Assembly: GCF_014196715.1 (NCBI RefSeq)
Contig: NZ_JACIEF010000002.1
Span: 620,001 to 684,000, forward strand
DNA length: 64,000 nt
DNA from: Pedobacter zeae
GTDB lineage: Bacteria; Bacteroidota; Bacteroidia; Sphingobacteriales; Sphingobacteriaceae
Reading direction: 5' to 3'
Each line of letters begins with the position of its first letter. Positions within the stretch are counted from its first letter, which is position 1. Made by a program: the position numbers and the translations under genes. The notes below the pieces were generated by a model. That model had not been told where the DNA came from, did not search any database, and worked only from the letters and a program-made list of their open reading frames with translations. This document shows positions 43,218 to 51,967 of this stretch, piece after piece.

Positions 43218-46010
43218 TTGGAATTACTAAACTCTTTTAGAAGAGCTGCACTTACAGTGTTCGCTCTAACATGGAGCATACTTTCGTATGCGCAAACCGG
43301 AAAAATCTCCGGAACTGTTACTGATAAAAAAACTGGTGAAACTTTAATTGGCGTTACCGTTAAAATAGCTGGGACCACCAAAGGTGTTTCTACCGATGTA
43401 GAAGGAAGATACGCTATTGGTGGATTAACTGCCGGAAAATATACCTTGAATTTATCTTATGTAGGTTACACATCTAAGAATGTAAGTGACATTCAGGTTT
43501 CAGGTAGTCAGTCAACTATTGTGAACTTAATTTTAGAAGAAGCGGGGGGGGCAAACTTAGGCGACGTAATAATCACAGCTTCAGTTAAACAAGAATCAGT
43601 GAATTCTTTATACGCATCACAAAAAAATAGTACTCGTATCTCAAGCGGTATAACGGCTGATCAAATTAGAAAATCGCCTGATAAGAACACTTCTGAAGTT
43701 TTGAAAAGGGTAAGTGGTGCAAGTATTCAAGACGGAAAGTTTTTAGTTATTAGAGGTTTATCTGATCGTTATAATGTTGCGCTAATCAATAATTCCTTGC
43801 TGCCAAGTACAGAACCTGATAAACGAGCATTCTCTTTTGATATCATTCCTTCTAATATGATTGATAAAATTGTGATAAATAAAACTGCAACTCCTGATTT
43901 ACCTGGAGACTTTGCTGGTGGTGTTACACAAGTGATCACAAAAGACATACCTGACAGTAAATTCATCAACTTTGCTGTTTCAACAGGATATAATACCCAA
44001 TCAACTTTTAAAGATTTTTATTCAAACAAAAGGAACAGTACTGATTTTTTAGGGTTTGATGATGGAACTAGAAGCCTACCGACAAATTTTCCTAGTACTC
44101 GGGGGGAGTATAATGGAGGGTCAACAAATCTTAGGATAGCCAATTCGAAATTGTTTCCTAATCTTTATGCTGAACGAAAATATACCGCTTTACCTATGCA
44201 GAACTACCAGTTTACATGGGGGAATGTTGCCAAGTTTAAAAACGAAGGTACCTTCGGAAGTATAATTTCACTAAACTATAGGAGAGAGCAAAACCAAAGA
44301 ATTGCGGAACGTGAAGCTTTCGATGGTATCAATTTTATAAATAAATATCAGGATTTAAATTATAGATACAATGTTGCTTTGGGTGGGCTTGCTAACTTTT
44401 CATATAAAATTAGAAAGAATAAAATTTCACTAAAAAACTTATTTAATCAATCATTTGAAGATAGTTACATAAACAGAAATGGGTTTATAAACCAAAATAC
44501 TGATATCAGATATACCTCTTCAGAGGTAAATCAAAAATCACTATTAAGTTCTCAATTAGAGGGTGAACATCAGTTGGGTGAGAAAAATATTAAGCTAGAA
44601 TGGAATTTAAACTATGCTTTAATTAAAAGAGAACAGCCGGATTTACGTACAATTATGTATGGTAGTATTCAGAATTCTAACTCACCATTTAGTTTAATTG
44701 ATGATAATACTAAAAGATTTTTCTCTGACTTAAACGAAAACAATTACGGTGGCAGTGCATCGTTAAGCATGCCTGTTAATATTTTTAGTAAAAAGGGCAC
44801 GTTCAAATTTGGCGGGTTAAAACAAGTAAGAGATAGAGATTTTGATGCAAGGATTTTTCTATATACACCAGCTAGCTCAAGTGAATTCGATGCTAGTAAA
44901 TTAATCCTTCCAAAAGAAAGTATTTTCGCTACAAGCAACATTTCACGAAATGGGTTTGTACTGGATGAAATTACAAATAACCAAGATAGTTATACTGCGA
45001 AAACAGATTTAAATGCTGGTTATTTAATGCTTGATCAAGCGCTCGCTGAAAAGGTACGTTTAATTTTAGGAGCAAGAGTTGAAGGTTATAAACAAACCAT
45101 TGATGCTCTGAATAGTACAGGACAAAAAAGATCTTACGAGAAAGATTTTTTTGATGTACTTCCTTCATTAAATTTGACATATAGCTTAAATGAAAAATCT
45201 AATTTCAGGCTTTCTGGTTCAAGAACTGTAACCAGACCAGAATTAAGAGAATTGGCACCTTTCGTTTTCGTCAATCAGGAAGAAGGTGTTCAAATTGGTG
45301 GAAACCCTGATCTGGTAAGAAGTCAAAATACCAATGCAGATATTCGGTATGAATATTATCCTTCTCCAGGTGAGGCATTCACTTTCTCCGTTTTCTATAA
45401 AAATTTCCAGAATCCGATTGAACAAGTCACAGATGGTTCTTCAACGGCTGACAATTTAAAGTTCAGTTATCAAAATGCTGATAAGGCATATACGTATGGC
45501 TTTGAGTTAGATGTTCGTAAGAAGCTTACTTTCTTGTCTGATGCGAAATGGTTAGAGAACTTAATCGCATTTGCAAACTTTACCTATTTGAAATCTGAAG
45601 TTCGATCGAGTATCCCTGGTTTCCAAACTAGACAACTACAAGGTTTGTCACCTTTTTTGATTAATGCAGGTATACAATATAACTCACCTGAAACTGGTTT
45701 GTCATTCAATGCGCTTTATAATAGAATTGGCGATAGAATTGGCAAAGTTGGTAACGAATCTGTGCCAAATATCTATGAGAAAGGAAGAGATGTTATAGAT
45801 TTTCAGATCGCTAAAAAAGTGCTAAAAAACAAAGGTGAGATTAAGCTGAATGTTTCAGATATTCTTAACCAATCAAATGTATCTTTCTTAAACTTCGGAC
45901 CAAATAATAAAACCTATAACAGAGCTGATGATGCTGTCTATTACAGCTACAAGAGCGGTACGAATTTTACAATAGGATTTAGTTATAATATCGATTTTAA
46001 AAATAAATAA
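43218..46010 (+). CDS. TonB-dependent outer-membrane receptor
   Basis: A protein of about 930 residues. No ATG is in frame at the start; TTG at 43218 leaves a normal signal peptide (cleavage near LSYAQ), and TTG at 43194 overlaps the -7 box. A carboxypeptidase-regulatory Ig domain (GTVTDKKTGETLIGVTVKI) precedes a TonB plug (RISSGITADQIRKSPDKNTS, VIRGLSDRYNVALIN) and a 22-strand-type barrel ending in FTIGFSYNIDFKNK. No SusD-like gene follows; a lipoprotein gene does. The 7+4 repeats upstream suggest phosphate control, so the substrate could be a phosphorus compound, but that is a hypothesis. Confidence 0.87.
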   Translation: MELLNSFRRAALTVFALTWSILSYAQTGKISGTVTDKKTGETLIGVTVKIAGTTKGVSTDVEGRYAIGGLTAGKYTLNLSYVGYTSKNVSDIQVSGSQSTIVNLILEEAGGANLGDVIITASVKQESVNSLYASQKNSTRISSGITADQIRKSPDKNTSEVLKRVSGASIQDGKFLVIRGLSDRYNVALINNSLLPSTEPDKRAFSFDIIPSNMIDKIVINKTATPDLPGDFAGGVTQVITKDIPDSKFINFAVSTGYNTQSTFKDFYSNKRNSTDFLGFDDGTRSLPTNFPSTRGEYNGGSTNLRIANSKLFPNLYAERKYTALPMQNYQFTWGNVAKFKNEGTFGSIISLNYRREQNQRIAEREAFDGINFINKYQDLNYRYNVALGGLANFSYKIRKNKISLKNLFNQSFEDSYINRNGFINQNTDIRYTSSEVNQKSLLSSQLEGEHQLGEKNIKLEWNLNYALIKREQPDLRTIMYGSIQNSNSPFSLIDDNTKRFFSDLNENNYGGSASLSMPVNIFSKKGTFKFGGLKQVRDRDFDARIFLYTPASSSEFDASKLILPKESIFATSNISRNGFVLDEITNNQDSYTAKTDLNAGYLMLDQALAEKVRLILGARVEGYKQTIDALNSTGQKRSYEKDFFDVLPSLNLTYSLNEKSNFRLSGSRTVTRPELRELAPFVFVNQEEGVQIGGNPDLVRSQNTNADIRYEYYPSPGEAFTFSVFYKNFQNPIEQVTDGSSTADNLKFSYQNADKAYTYGFELDVRKKLTFLSDAKWLENLIAFANFTYLKSEVRSSIPGFQTRQLQGLSPFLINAGIQYNSPETGLSFNALYNRIGDRIGKVGNESVPNIYEKGRDVIDFQIAKKVLKNKGEIKLNVSDILNQSNVSFLNFGPNNKTYNRADDAVYYSYKSGTNFTIGFSYNIDFKNK

Positions 46011-46086
46011 TTAATTAACAATAACTTAATCTGCGTTTACTTTGTGTTAAAGTATCCAGGTTAATTTGCTTAAACAACACTTGAAC

Positions 46087-47451
46087 ATGAAAAATTTTAA
46101 AGTATTATTGGCATCGTTATCAATTTTAGCTGTAACAATGTCCGCTTGTAAAAAAAACAATGACAACCCGATAGTAGAGGAGCCGGTTGCGCCAGAAACA
46201 ATACCTAGTAACGTAACAGCAAATAAAACACTTACCGCAGATAGAGTGTGGATATTGAAAGGTGAGACCCACGTGCAAAGCGGTGCGGTTCTTACTATTG
46301 AAGCTGGAACCGTTATCAAAAGTGATGTGACTTCAAAAGGAGCTTTAGTGATAGATAAAGGAGCTAGAATTGAAGCGGTAGGTACAGTAGATAAACCTAT
46401 TGTATTTACTTCTGGCAGAGCGGCGGGTGATAGAAATCCAGGTGACTGGGCTGGTATTACAATCATTGGTAATGCACCTACGAACAGAACTTCAGTATCT
46501 AATGTTGAAGGCGGTGTATCGGGTACATTTGGTTTAGGTACAGTAGTAAACGATAACTCAGGTACAATAAAATATGTACGTATTGAATATGCTGGTATTG
46601 CTTTTAGTGCTAACAGCGAGGTAAATGCACTTAGTTTATATGCAGTGGGAAATGGAACAACTTTAGATCATATTCAGGTGTCATATGCCAAAGATGATGC
46701 TTTTGAATTTTTTGGTGGAACTGTTAACGGAAAATATTTGATCGCTTATGGCACGTCTGATGACGATTTCGACTTTGATTTCGGTTACTCTGGAAAAATC
46801 CAGTTTGCTGTAAGTTACAAATTGGCTAATTATTTTGACGCTGCCGATCAAAGTAATGGTATCGAATGTGATAATGAAGCAACTATTCCAGCAACTGGTC
46901 CATCAACCCCAAGAACTAAGCCAGTATTATCTAATTTTACATTTGTTGGTACTAACGGTAACGATAACACCGCCTCTACAAATAACTTTGCTGCACGTTT
47001 CAGAAGAGCTGCTCAGTTTGCATTAAACAACTCAATTTTATTAGGGTATAAAGCTGCTGGTTTCTCAATTGAGTCTTCACAAACTGCTACTGATTATGTT
47101 TCTGGGGCTGCTACATTTAAAAATAATTTAGTCCATGCGGTAGCTAATCCATATCAATCTTTTGATGCAAGTGCACAAGGTGTAATTACATCTGCTGCAA
47201 TCAAAACAAAGGCAGAAACAGAAGGAAATGTAACTTTAGCATCTATTACAGATGCAGGTTTAAAAGCTCCATTAACTGCTACAGCCCCAGACTTAATTCC
47301 TAATGCTGGTTCTGCTGCTTTAGCTGGAACATGGGTAAACCCCGATGGTTCTTCATTCTTCACGGCTGTGACTTACAGAGGTGCCTTCAGTGCAACTGAT
47401 AACTGGACAACTGGCTGGACAAACTTTAACCCAGGTGCTAAAGTTTACTAG
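46087..47451 (+). CDS. Lipoprotein of beta-helix type, receptor partner
   Basis: A 454-residue protein from the ATG at 46087, with a signal peptide and lipobox MSACKKN. The sequence is repetitive and rich in Gly, Asn and Val, like a right-handed beta helix: SGAVLTIEAGTVIKSDV, GARIEAVGTVDKPIVFTSG, WAGITIIGNAPTN, and later YVRIEYAG. I recognise it as the lipoprotein often encoded after TonB receptors in Bacteroidota, with no SusD motif. It probably sits on the outer membrane and binds the receptor's ligand. The substrate is unknown. The gap to the receptor is 76 bp, so they are probably one operon. Confidence 0.75.
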   Translation: MKNFKVLLASLSILAVTMSACKKNNDNPIVEEPVAPETIPSNVTANKTLTADRVWILKGETHVQSGAVLTIEAGTVIKSDVTSKGALVIDKGARIEAVGTVDKPIVFTSGRAAGDRNPGDWAGITIIGNAPTNRTSVSNVEGGVSGTFGLGTVVNDNSGTIKYVRIEYAGIAFSANSEVNALSLYAVGNGTTLDHIQVSYAKDDAFEFFGGTVNGKYLIAYGTSDDDFDFDFGYSGKIQFAVSYKLANYFDAADQSNGIECDNEATIPATGPSTPRTKPVLSNFTFVGTNGNDNTASTNNFAARFRRAAQFALNNSILLGYKAAGFSIESSQTATDYVSGAATFKNNLVHAVANPYQSFDASAQGVITSAAIKTKAETEGNVTLASITDAGLKAPLTATAPDLIPNAGSAALAGTWVNPDGSSFFTAVTYRGAFSATDNWTTGWTNFNPGAKVY

Positions 47452-47657
47452 AATATAGTTGAAATATATTATAAATGCCTGTGTCATAAATAATGGCCAG
47501 GCATTTATATTAACTGAATTGTCTTGATAATTTATGTTTTTATCTTATTAATAATCGTTAATGCACTAATAACTTAAATTTTTGACTGTTTATAGGAGTT
47601 TGCTAAAGCGTAACTATTGTCTTTTTTGTTTACGTAAATGTATTTTTTTGTTCTATA

Positions 47658-47697
47658 GTTAATCTTTAGTTAATTTTCATTTAATCCATTGTAAGTA
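47658..47697 (+). promoter_or_regulatory. Weaker 11-bp-phased TTAAT repeats
   Basis: GTTAATC (47658), GTTAATT (47669), TTTAATC (47680) and GTAAGTA (47691) keep an 11-bp period. Base composition is very AT-rich, so chance is a real possibility. The start codon follows at 47707. Confidence 0.35.
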
Positions 47698-47706
47698 TTT
47701 TTAGTT

Positions 47707-48015
47707 ATGAAGAATCTAAATACTTATGTTCTTAAAATTGCAATAGTTGCAGTTTTATCGATCTTCTCCCTAACGGGTTGTAAAAAAGATGAAATCAAAA
47801 TCGAACCTGTTACTAAAACAACGGGAGTGTCAGAAATTGAGTTTTCAAAACTACTACAGTTTATTTCTATAACTACCACTGCACCAAAGGATCAAATTAT
47901 ATATAATGAACGGGACAAAGAATTTGTTGTATATGGTTGGTATCATAAAAGTTTAGCAGACGTTCAATCTGAGTACAATTCCGCAAATGAGTATAAAGCC
48001 ACGTACGAGAAATAA
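47707..48015 (+). CDS. Small lipoprotein of unknown function
   Basis: A 102-residue protein with a signal peptide and lipobox SLTGCKKD (Cys at about residue 25). The mature part is short and has no recognised domain; YNERDKEFVVYGWYHKSLADV is its most distinctive part. The next gene starts two bases after its stop codon, so the two are translated together. The pair is AT-rich and looks lineage-specific. Confidence 0.65.
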   Translation: MKNLNTYVLKIAIVAVLSIFSLTGCKKDEIKIEPVTKTTGVSEIEFSKLLQFISITTTAPKDQIIYNERDKEFVVYGWYHKSLADVQSEYNSANEYKATYEK

Positions 48016-48016
48016 T

Positions 48017-49393
48017 ATGAAAAAACAAATATTTATTTTGTTGGCTATTATGGTAATAGCTACAGGTGCATATGCTCAGGTGACATTGCAATCATTTCAA
48101 ATTGGACAGAATTATTTACAAGGAACATCTCTTAAAGTAGCAAATATAAATTCTGCAACTCCTTTTAAGTTTCTTGTCTCCGTAACTAGGGGAATTAACT
48201 CTGGAGGAGGATATGTTTCTGGTAATTGTACAATTAAACTATATTATACAGAAAATCAAAGTAGTGATTCAAATATTCCAGATGATCCAACCAGCGTACT
48301 TTTACTTACAAAAAATATAACATCTTCAAACTATAGTTCAAATCAGGCAATTTTAGCTGATTTAGATGCATCACTGCCAGCGAATAAGCAATATGGGAAA
48401 ATATTGGTCAAATTCGAGTTTTTAGATAATCAGAATATTAATCGGGTAAGCTATTCTTCCACTCGCTATGGAATTTACGTTGTACCGCCGACTCAACCAG
48501 AGGTTATTGACCCTAGTCATATAGCCAAAATACAAGCTAAGGGCTTTTCTACTACTGATATAAAAAACTTTAGTAGTGTACATTATTTGGTTGAGGGAGA
48601 TATATTAATAAATAAAAGCTCATTGGATGTAAATAATCCGATATATACAGTAAATAATGATAAGGAACATAACATTAACATTTGGGTAAAATCTGTTGTT
48701 AGTGCTAATTCATCTTGGGATAATGCGATATTACTTGCTATTGGAGCATGGAATGCGAATCCAACTAGTGATATAAAATTACACTTGGTTCGTCAATACG
48801 GAACATTAGATACACCACCCCCATATGATATAGTAATAGACTCAGATCAGGGATTACTTCCGTCTACTACAGCAAAAGCTGTAGAATATCCCAATGGGGA
48901 TGCAAGGTCTGGCGTATTTATAATGGCAAATTTAGATTACAATTTTGTTTCAACAGCAGAAGCCGTTAACAACATGATTCATGCAATTGGGCACAGTTTG
49001 GGCTTTAAGCACAATAATGATACTAATTCAATAATGAAAAACAGCAGCTTAGCAAGTCTTACAAATACCTTTCCAAGTTCAGTAGATGCTCCTATTATTA
49101 GTTCTATTTATCCTCTAAATCCATCTAGCGTAGTAATTCCATATATATCAGGTACTGCTAATTTATCTCATGGATCTGAGCAGAGTTATGACATGAGTTA
49201 TTATGTGCCGGGTGTTACTTATAGCTGGGGTGCAACAGGAGGAAATGGCGCAGCACCAGATTTTTCTTGGGCTTCACAAGTGAGATTACCTGAAGTATTT
49301 TTTGATCCTGGCAGCTATCAATTACAGTGTACCGTTTCTGGAGGCAAGTATACAACACCAGTAATAGCAGTTAAAAATATTATTGCACAATAG
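48017..49393 (+). CDS. M57-like (HEIGH) metallopeptidase-fold protein with Glu to Ala
   Basis: A 458-residue secreted protein (signal peptide to about TGAYAQ). From about residue 180 it follows the M57 dual-action HEIGH peptidase pattern: VHYLVEGDILINKSSL, then WDNAILLAIGAWNAN, then the zinc site. Where active members read HEIGHxxGxxH, this protein reads HAIGHSLGFKH (residues 322-332). The three zinc-binding His remain, but the catalytic Glu is Ala (GCA, one base from GAA). A C-terminal beta domain (VTYSWGATGGNG) follows. It is therefore either an inactive, possibly ligand-binding, member or a recent loss. It is co-transcribed with the small lipoprotein. Confidence 0.75.
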   Translation: MKKQIFILLAIMVIATGAYAQVTLQSFQIGQNYLQGTSLKVANINSATPFKFLVSVTRGINSGGGYVSGNCTIKLYYTENQSSDSNIPDDPTSVLLLTKNITSSNYSSNQAILADLDASLPANKQYGKILVKFEFLDNQNINRVSYSSTRYGIYVVPPTQPEVIDPSHIAKIQAKGFSTTDIKNFSSVHYLVEGDILINKSSLDVNNPIYTVNNDKEHNINIWVKSVVSANSSWDNAILLAIGAWNANPTSDIKLHLVRQYGTLDTPPPYDIVIDSDQGLLPSTTAKAVEYPNGDARSGVFIMANLDYNFVSTAEAVNNMIHAIGHSLGFKHNNDTNSIMKNSSLASLTNTFPSSVDAPIISSIYPLNPSSVVIPYISGTANLSHGSEQSYDMSYYVPGVTYSWGATGGNGAAPDFSWASQVRLPEVFFDPGSYQLQCTVSGGKYTTPVIAVKNIIAQ

Positions 49394-49408
49394 CTATTGA
49401 GCAATTAA

Positions 49409-49444
49409 AAAGCGGGTGTTCAACATAATGGTAACACCCGCTTT
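49409..49444. terminator. Bidirectional terminator
   Basis: AAAGCGGGTGTT (49409-49420) pairs with AACACCCGCTTT (49433-49444). It separates the convergent genes ending at 49393 and 49459. Confidence 0.85.
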
Positions 49445-49458
49445 ATTTTAAAACGTAT

Positions 49459-49764
49459 TTATACTGTCTCTTTAACCTCTTCTTTTGCTTTCTTCGCTAC
49501 AGCAGGTTTAGTCGTTTTTGCTTTTGGTACAGGAACTGATTTTTCCTCTTCCTTAATAAATGGGGTTATAGAATCATCTTGACTCACGAAAGCAACTTTT
49601 TTAACCAGCTGTTTTGCAAACTTCTCGATCACTTTATCTGTTTTTTTGGCTTTGCCATATTGAATAATAAGGTCGTTAAATGCAAGTGCTAATTTTGTCT
49701 CTAATTCTTTACGTAACTTTTTGCTTGTCGAATGGTTTTTCGACTTGGATTTATTCTTTTTCAT
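49459..49764 (-). CDS. Lysine-rich small protein with H1-like tail
   Basis: A 101-residue protein, strongly basic at both ends. It opens MKKNKSKSKNHSTSKKLRKE, has a helical middle (LALAFNDLIIQYGKAKKTDKVIEKF) and closes with PKAKTTKPAVAKKAKEEVKE, like bacterial histone H1-like tails. It may bind DNA or be nucleoid-associated; this is inferred from composition only. No family is recognised. Confidence 0.6.
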   Translation of the reverse strand: MKKNKSKSKNHSTSKKLRKELETKLALAFNDLIIQYGKAKKTDKVIEKFAKQLVKKVAFVSQDDSITPFIKEEEKSVPVPKAKTTKPAVAKKAKEEVKETV

Positions 49765-49824
49765 CTAAAATTAATGGGTATTCTCAAAGATAGATAATCA
49801 GAAAATTAAATTAATATTATCATT

Positions 49825-49853
49825 ATGTTAACAATTTTGGGTCTTGTTAACAT
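49825..49853. repeat. Inverted repeat ATGTTAACAA / TTGTTAACAT
   Basis: A perfect 10-bp inverted repeat with a 9-bp spacer, 61 bp upstream of the lysine-rich gene. The rest of the gap (49765-50047) holds no gene I can support. It may be an operator; the spacing (19 bp) differs from the 11-bp-phased repeats. Confidence 0.45.
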
Positions 49854-50047
49854 ATAGAATATTTATAATAACTTATTTTAAATCAGTTAAGTACGTTTTT
49901 AAACTAACTGATATGTATTGTCTGATATTGATCGGAGCCATCGTTTAACCGGCTGCTCTGTTAAAAGAAACCAAAAAGATAAAGGATAACTTAAAGAAAA
50001 GGTTATTCAGTTCGAACGTCTTTAGAAAAAGATGATGGATAAAATGT

Positions 50048-50323
50048 CTAGAAATGAATTCCAGGTGCAACATCTCCGCCTAAATCCAGCGTATTCTGAA
50101 ACGCTTCAAGATAGCCTAGCAAATGACGCTCTGCGTTGGCATAGGAAGTAAACGTTGATGCCGGTATATTGGCTTCCTGTTCGCTGGTATTTTTGAAATG
50201 CGAGCTTACCTGGAAAGTAAAGATCTTGTCGTTGTTAATTGGCGATAGGATACGGGCCTTAACCGGGTGGCCGTGAATTTCGACAAAAAATTCTTTGATA
50301 ACAGTGTATATGATAGCGGCCAT
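50048..50323 (-). CDS. Small conserved-looking protein of unknown function
   Basis: A 91-residue protein from the ATG at 50323 (MAAIIYTVIKEFFVEIHGHP). The upstream 16 codons of the open frame look unlike coding sequence. It alternates beta strands (VKARILSPINNDKIFTFQV) and one helix (NAERHLLGYLEAFQNTL). No family is recognised. It may be cytosolic. Confidence 0.6.
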   Translation of the reverse strand: MAAIIYTVIKEFFVEIHGHPVKARILSPINNDKIFTFQVSSHFKNTSEQEANIPASTFTSYANAERHLLGYLEAFQNTLDLGGDVAPGIHF

Positions 50324-50411
50324 GTGACTTATTCTTCTTTGAAGATAAAAATAGTGCAAATAAGTTGTCATTATGTTTTTTATTAATAAGATAACTTATT
50401 TTTAATACATT

Positions 50412-50429
50412 CTTAACCTGAACTTAACA
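50412..50429. promoter_or_regulatory. CTTAACC-tgaa-CTTAACA direct repeat (PHO-box-like)
   Basis: CTTAACC at 50412 and CTTAACA at 50423 form a 7+4 direct repeat, close to the cyanobacterial Pho-box unit CTTAACCT. It lies between the gene at 50048-50323 (minus) and the stop of the next one, about 90 bp upstream of the first. Confidence 0.4.
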
Positions 50430-50440
50430 TTTAGGGTCTT

Positions 50441-51649
50441 TTATCTTTTAACAGGCTCATAAGCATACACCACCTCATATTTCAGGTTTTTAAGGTTGGG
50501 GGCAATTTGCCCTATTTTTAAGTTTTGTGCCTGGGGGGTAGGTTCACAGTAAGAATATTTCTTGCCTTTATAAGTAATCGGTTCACCAATGGGTTTATCG
50601 AACTGTACCGCAATGGTTAAATGTTTAGGATATAACAAGGCAACCATTGGCAGATCGTATATTTCTTTTACGAGGTAAAAAAATAATGCAGCCCGGTCAT
50701 CGCAATCGCTATAGGTGCTCAATAATGTCTGCTCGGGCGAATAACGTTTCTCCTTGCCAAAGTTTTCATCATCATCTTCATATAAAAAAACATAACGGGT
50801 AAACCTCATGAGGTAATCGACACCCTTTTTCTGGTCCATGTGTTTAAGGTTTTCTTTCAAAGTAGGAATGAGCGAACTGTATGTTTCCCTGCTTAAAGGA
50901 ATATTGAAATAACTCTCAAAATCTACTACCGGATAGTTTTTGAAAATGGTTTGTACATCCTCATTAACTTTAAGCTTAAAATGATGAACTTTCTGGCGGT
51001 AGCTAAACTGGATATCTTTTTCCTGATAATTTTCGGGTTTAAAATCCGGCATCCTGGTTACTTTAAAAGAGAATGGATTTTTAGCCTCCGGTATTAAAAT
51101 TTTAATGGGTTTGTAAGCATCGGCCTGTTTAAACAGTTTACCATAATCGTGATAATTTAAGCAAACGAACTTTTTATCTTCGATCATGAAAAAAGGAATA
51201 TCGCTGATATCCTCATTATTCCTCACATAAAAAATAACCTGGTCATTACCTACGGCCAACCGGGCATCATAACCGCATTTACTCAATAAAAACCATTTGT
51301 ACAATGTATATTGGAAATAATTATTGGCTTTAGGACTGATCTCTTCTGCCGTTCTACGTATCAGCTGGTAATAAATCCAGTCGTTGAGATCATACTTGTC
51401 CTGGTATTTTTTTAATGCTGCAATTAATGGTGCATAATGACCAGCGGATACATAACCGTAAAACTTTGCAATTTCGGAGGCTGTTGCTTTTTGAGCGGTT
51501 TGAAAAACAACTGTAGAATCCATACTGAAATTGAAGGTACCGTTATAAAAATCAAATGAGTAATTCTGTGCCTTTGCCGTAATGATATTCATCATCATGC
51601 AAACCGACAGAAATAGCCCCCAGAAATATGTATCAATCCTTCTTTTCAA
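50441..51649 (-). CDS. Secreted transglutaminase-like protein
   Basis: A 402-residue protein with a signal peptide (cleavage near TAKAQ). The C-terminal region has the transglutaminase-like pattern: YSDCDDRAALFFYLVKEI with the likely nucleophile Cys, LLYPKHLTIAVQF with the His, and YCEPTPQ in place of the third acid. The N-terminal 300 residues are unassigned. Such proteins in Bacteroidota are usually periplasmic and of unknown target. It sits downstream of the acyltransferase gene on the same strand, with a terminator between. Confidence 0.7.
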   Translation of the reverse strand: MKRRIDTYFWGLFLSVCMMMNIITAKAQNYSFDFYNGTFNFSMDSTVVFQTAQKATASEIAKFYGYVSAGHYAPLIAALKKYQDKYDLNDWIYYQLIRRTAEEISPKANNYFQYTLYKWFLLSKCGYDARLAVGNDQVIFYVRNNEDISDIPFFMIEDKKFVCLNYHDYGKLFKQADAYKPIKILIPEAKNPFSFKVTRMPDFKPENYQEKDIQFSYRQKVHHFKLKVNEDVQTIFKNYPVVDFESYFNIPLSRETYSSLIPTLKENLKHMDQKKGVDYLMRFTRYVFLYEDDDENFGKEKRYSPEQTLLSTYSDCDDRAALFFYLVKEIYDLPMVALLYPKHLTIAVQFDKPIGEPITYKGKKYSYCEPTPQAQNLKIGQIAPNLKNLKYEVVYAYEPVKR

Positions 51650-51721
51650 ACCGCAAGATATTTGGTTATCCTAAATTTACCTATAATTAACATAAAAGCA
51701 ACAATTTGTTTATGTGAATAA

Positions 51722-51750
51722 TTTTAAGGTGGCTTAACATTGAGTTAATG
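51722..51750. promoter_or_regulatory. 11-bp-phased TTAA repeat (PHO-box-like)
   Basis: TTTTAAG (51722), CTTAACA (51733) and GTTAATG (51744) are spaced 11 bp apart. It is 73-101 bp upstream of the transglutaminase-like gene (minus strand). No good -7 box was found for that gene, so support is limited. Confidence 0.35.
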
Positions 51751-51925
51751 CAGGATAATTCGCTTAGAACGGAGTTTTTTATGAAAAAACAGGTCTTCTA
51801 AGCATCTTTCGATTATTAACAAATTCTATAAATAACATTTCATTAATACCGATTTAACACGGCAAGCCTATTTTTGTGGTATAAATATTTGGTTAGTATT
51901 TATAAAGTTTAGGTTAGTTGATAAT

Positions 51926-51956
51926 AAAAAACCCAGATGGATGTCTGGGTTTTTTT
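51926..51956 (-). terminator. Terminator of the acyltransferase gene
   Basis: ACCCAGA (51931-51937) pairs with TCTGGGT (51944-51950), flanked by A and T runs, just past the stop codon of the minus-strand gene at 51968. Confidence 0.8.
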
Positions 51957-51967
51957 ATTGCCTTAAA

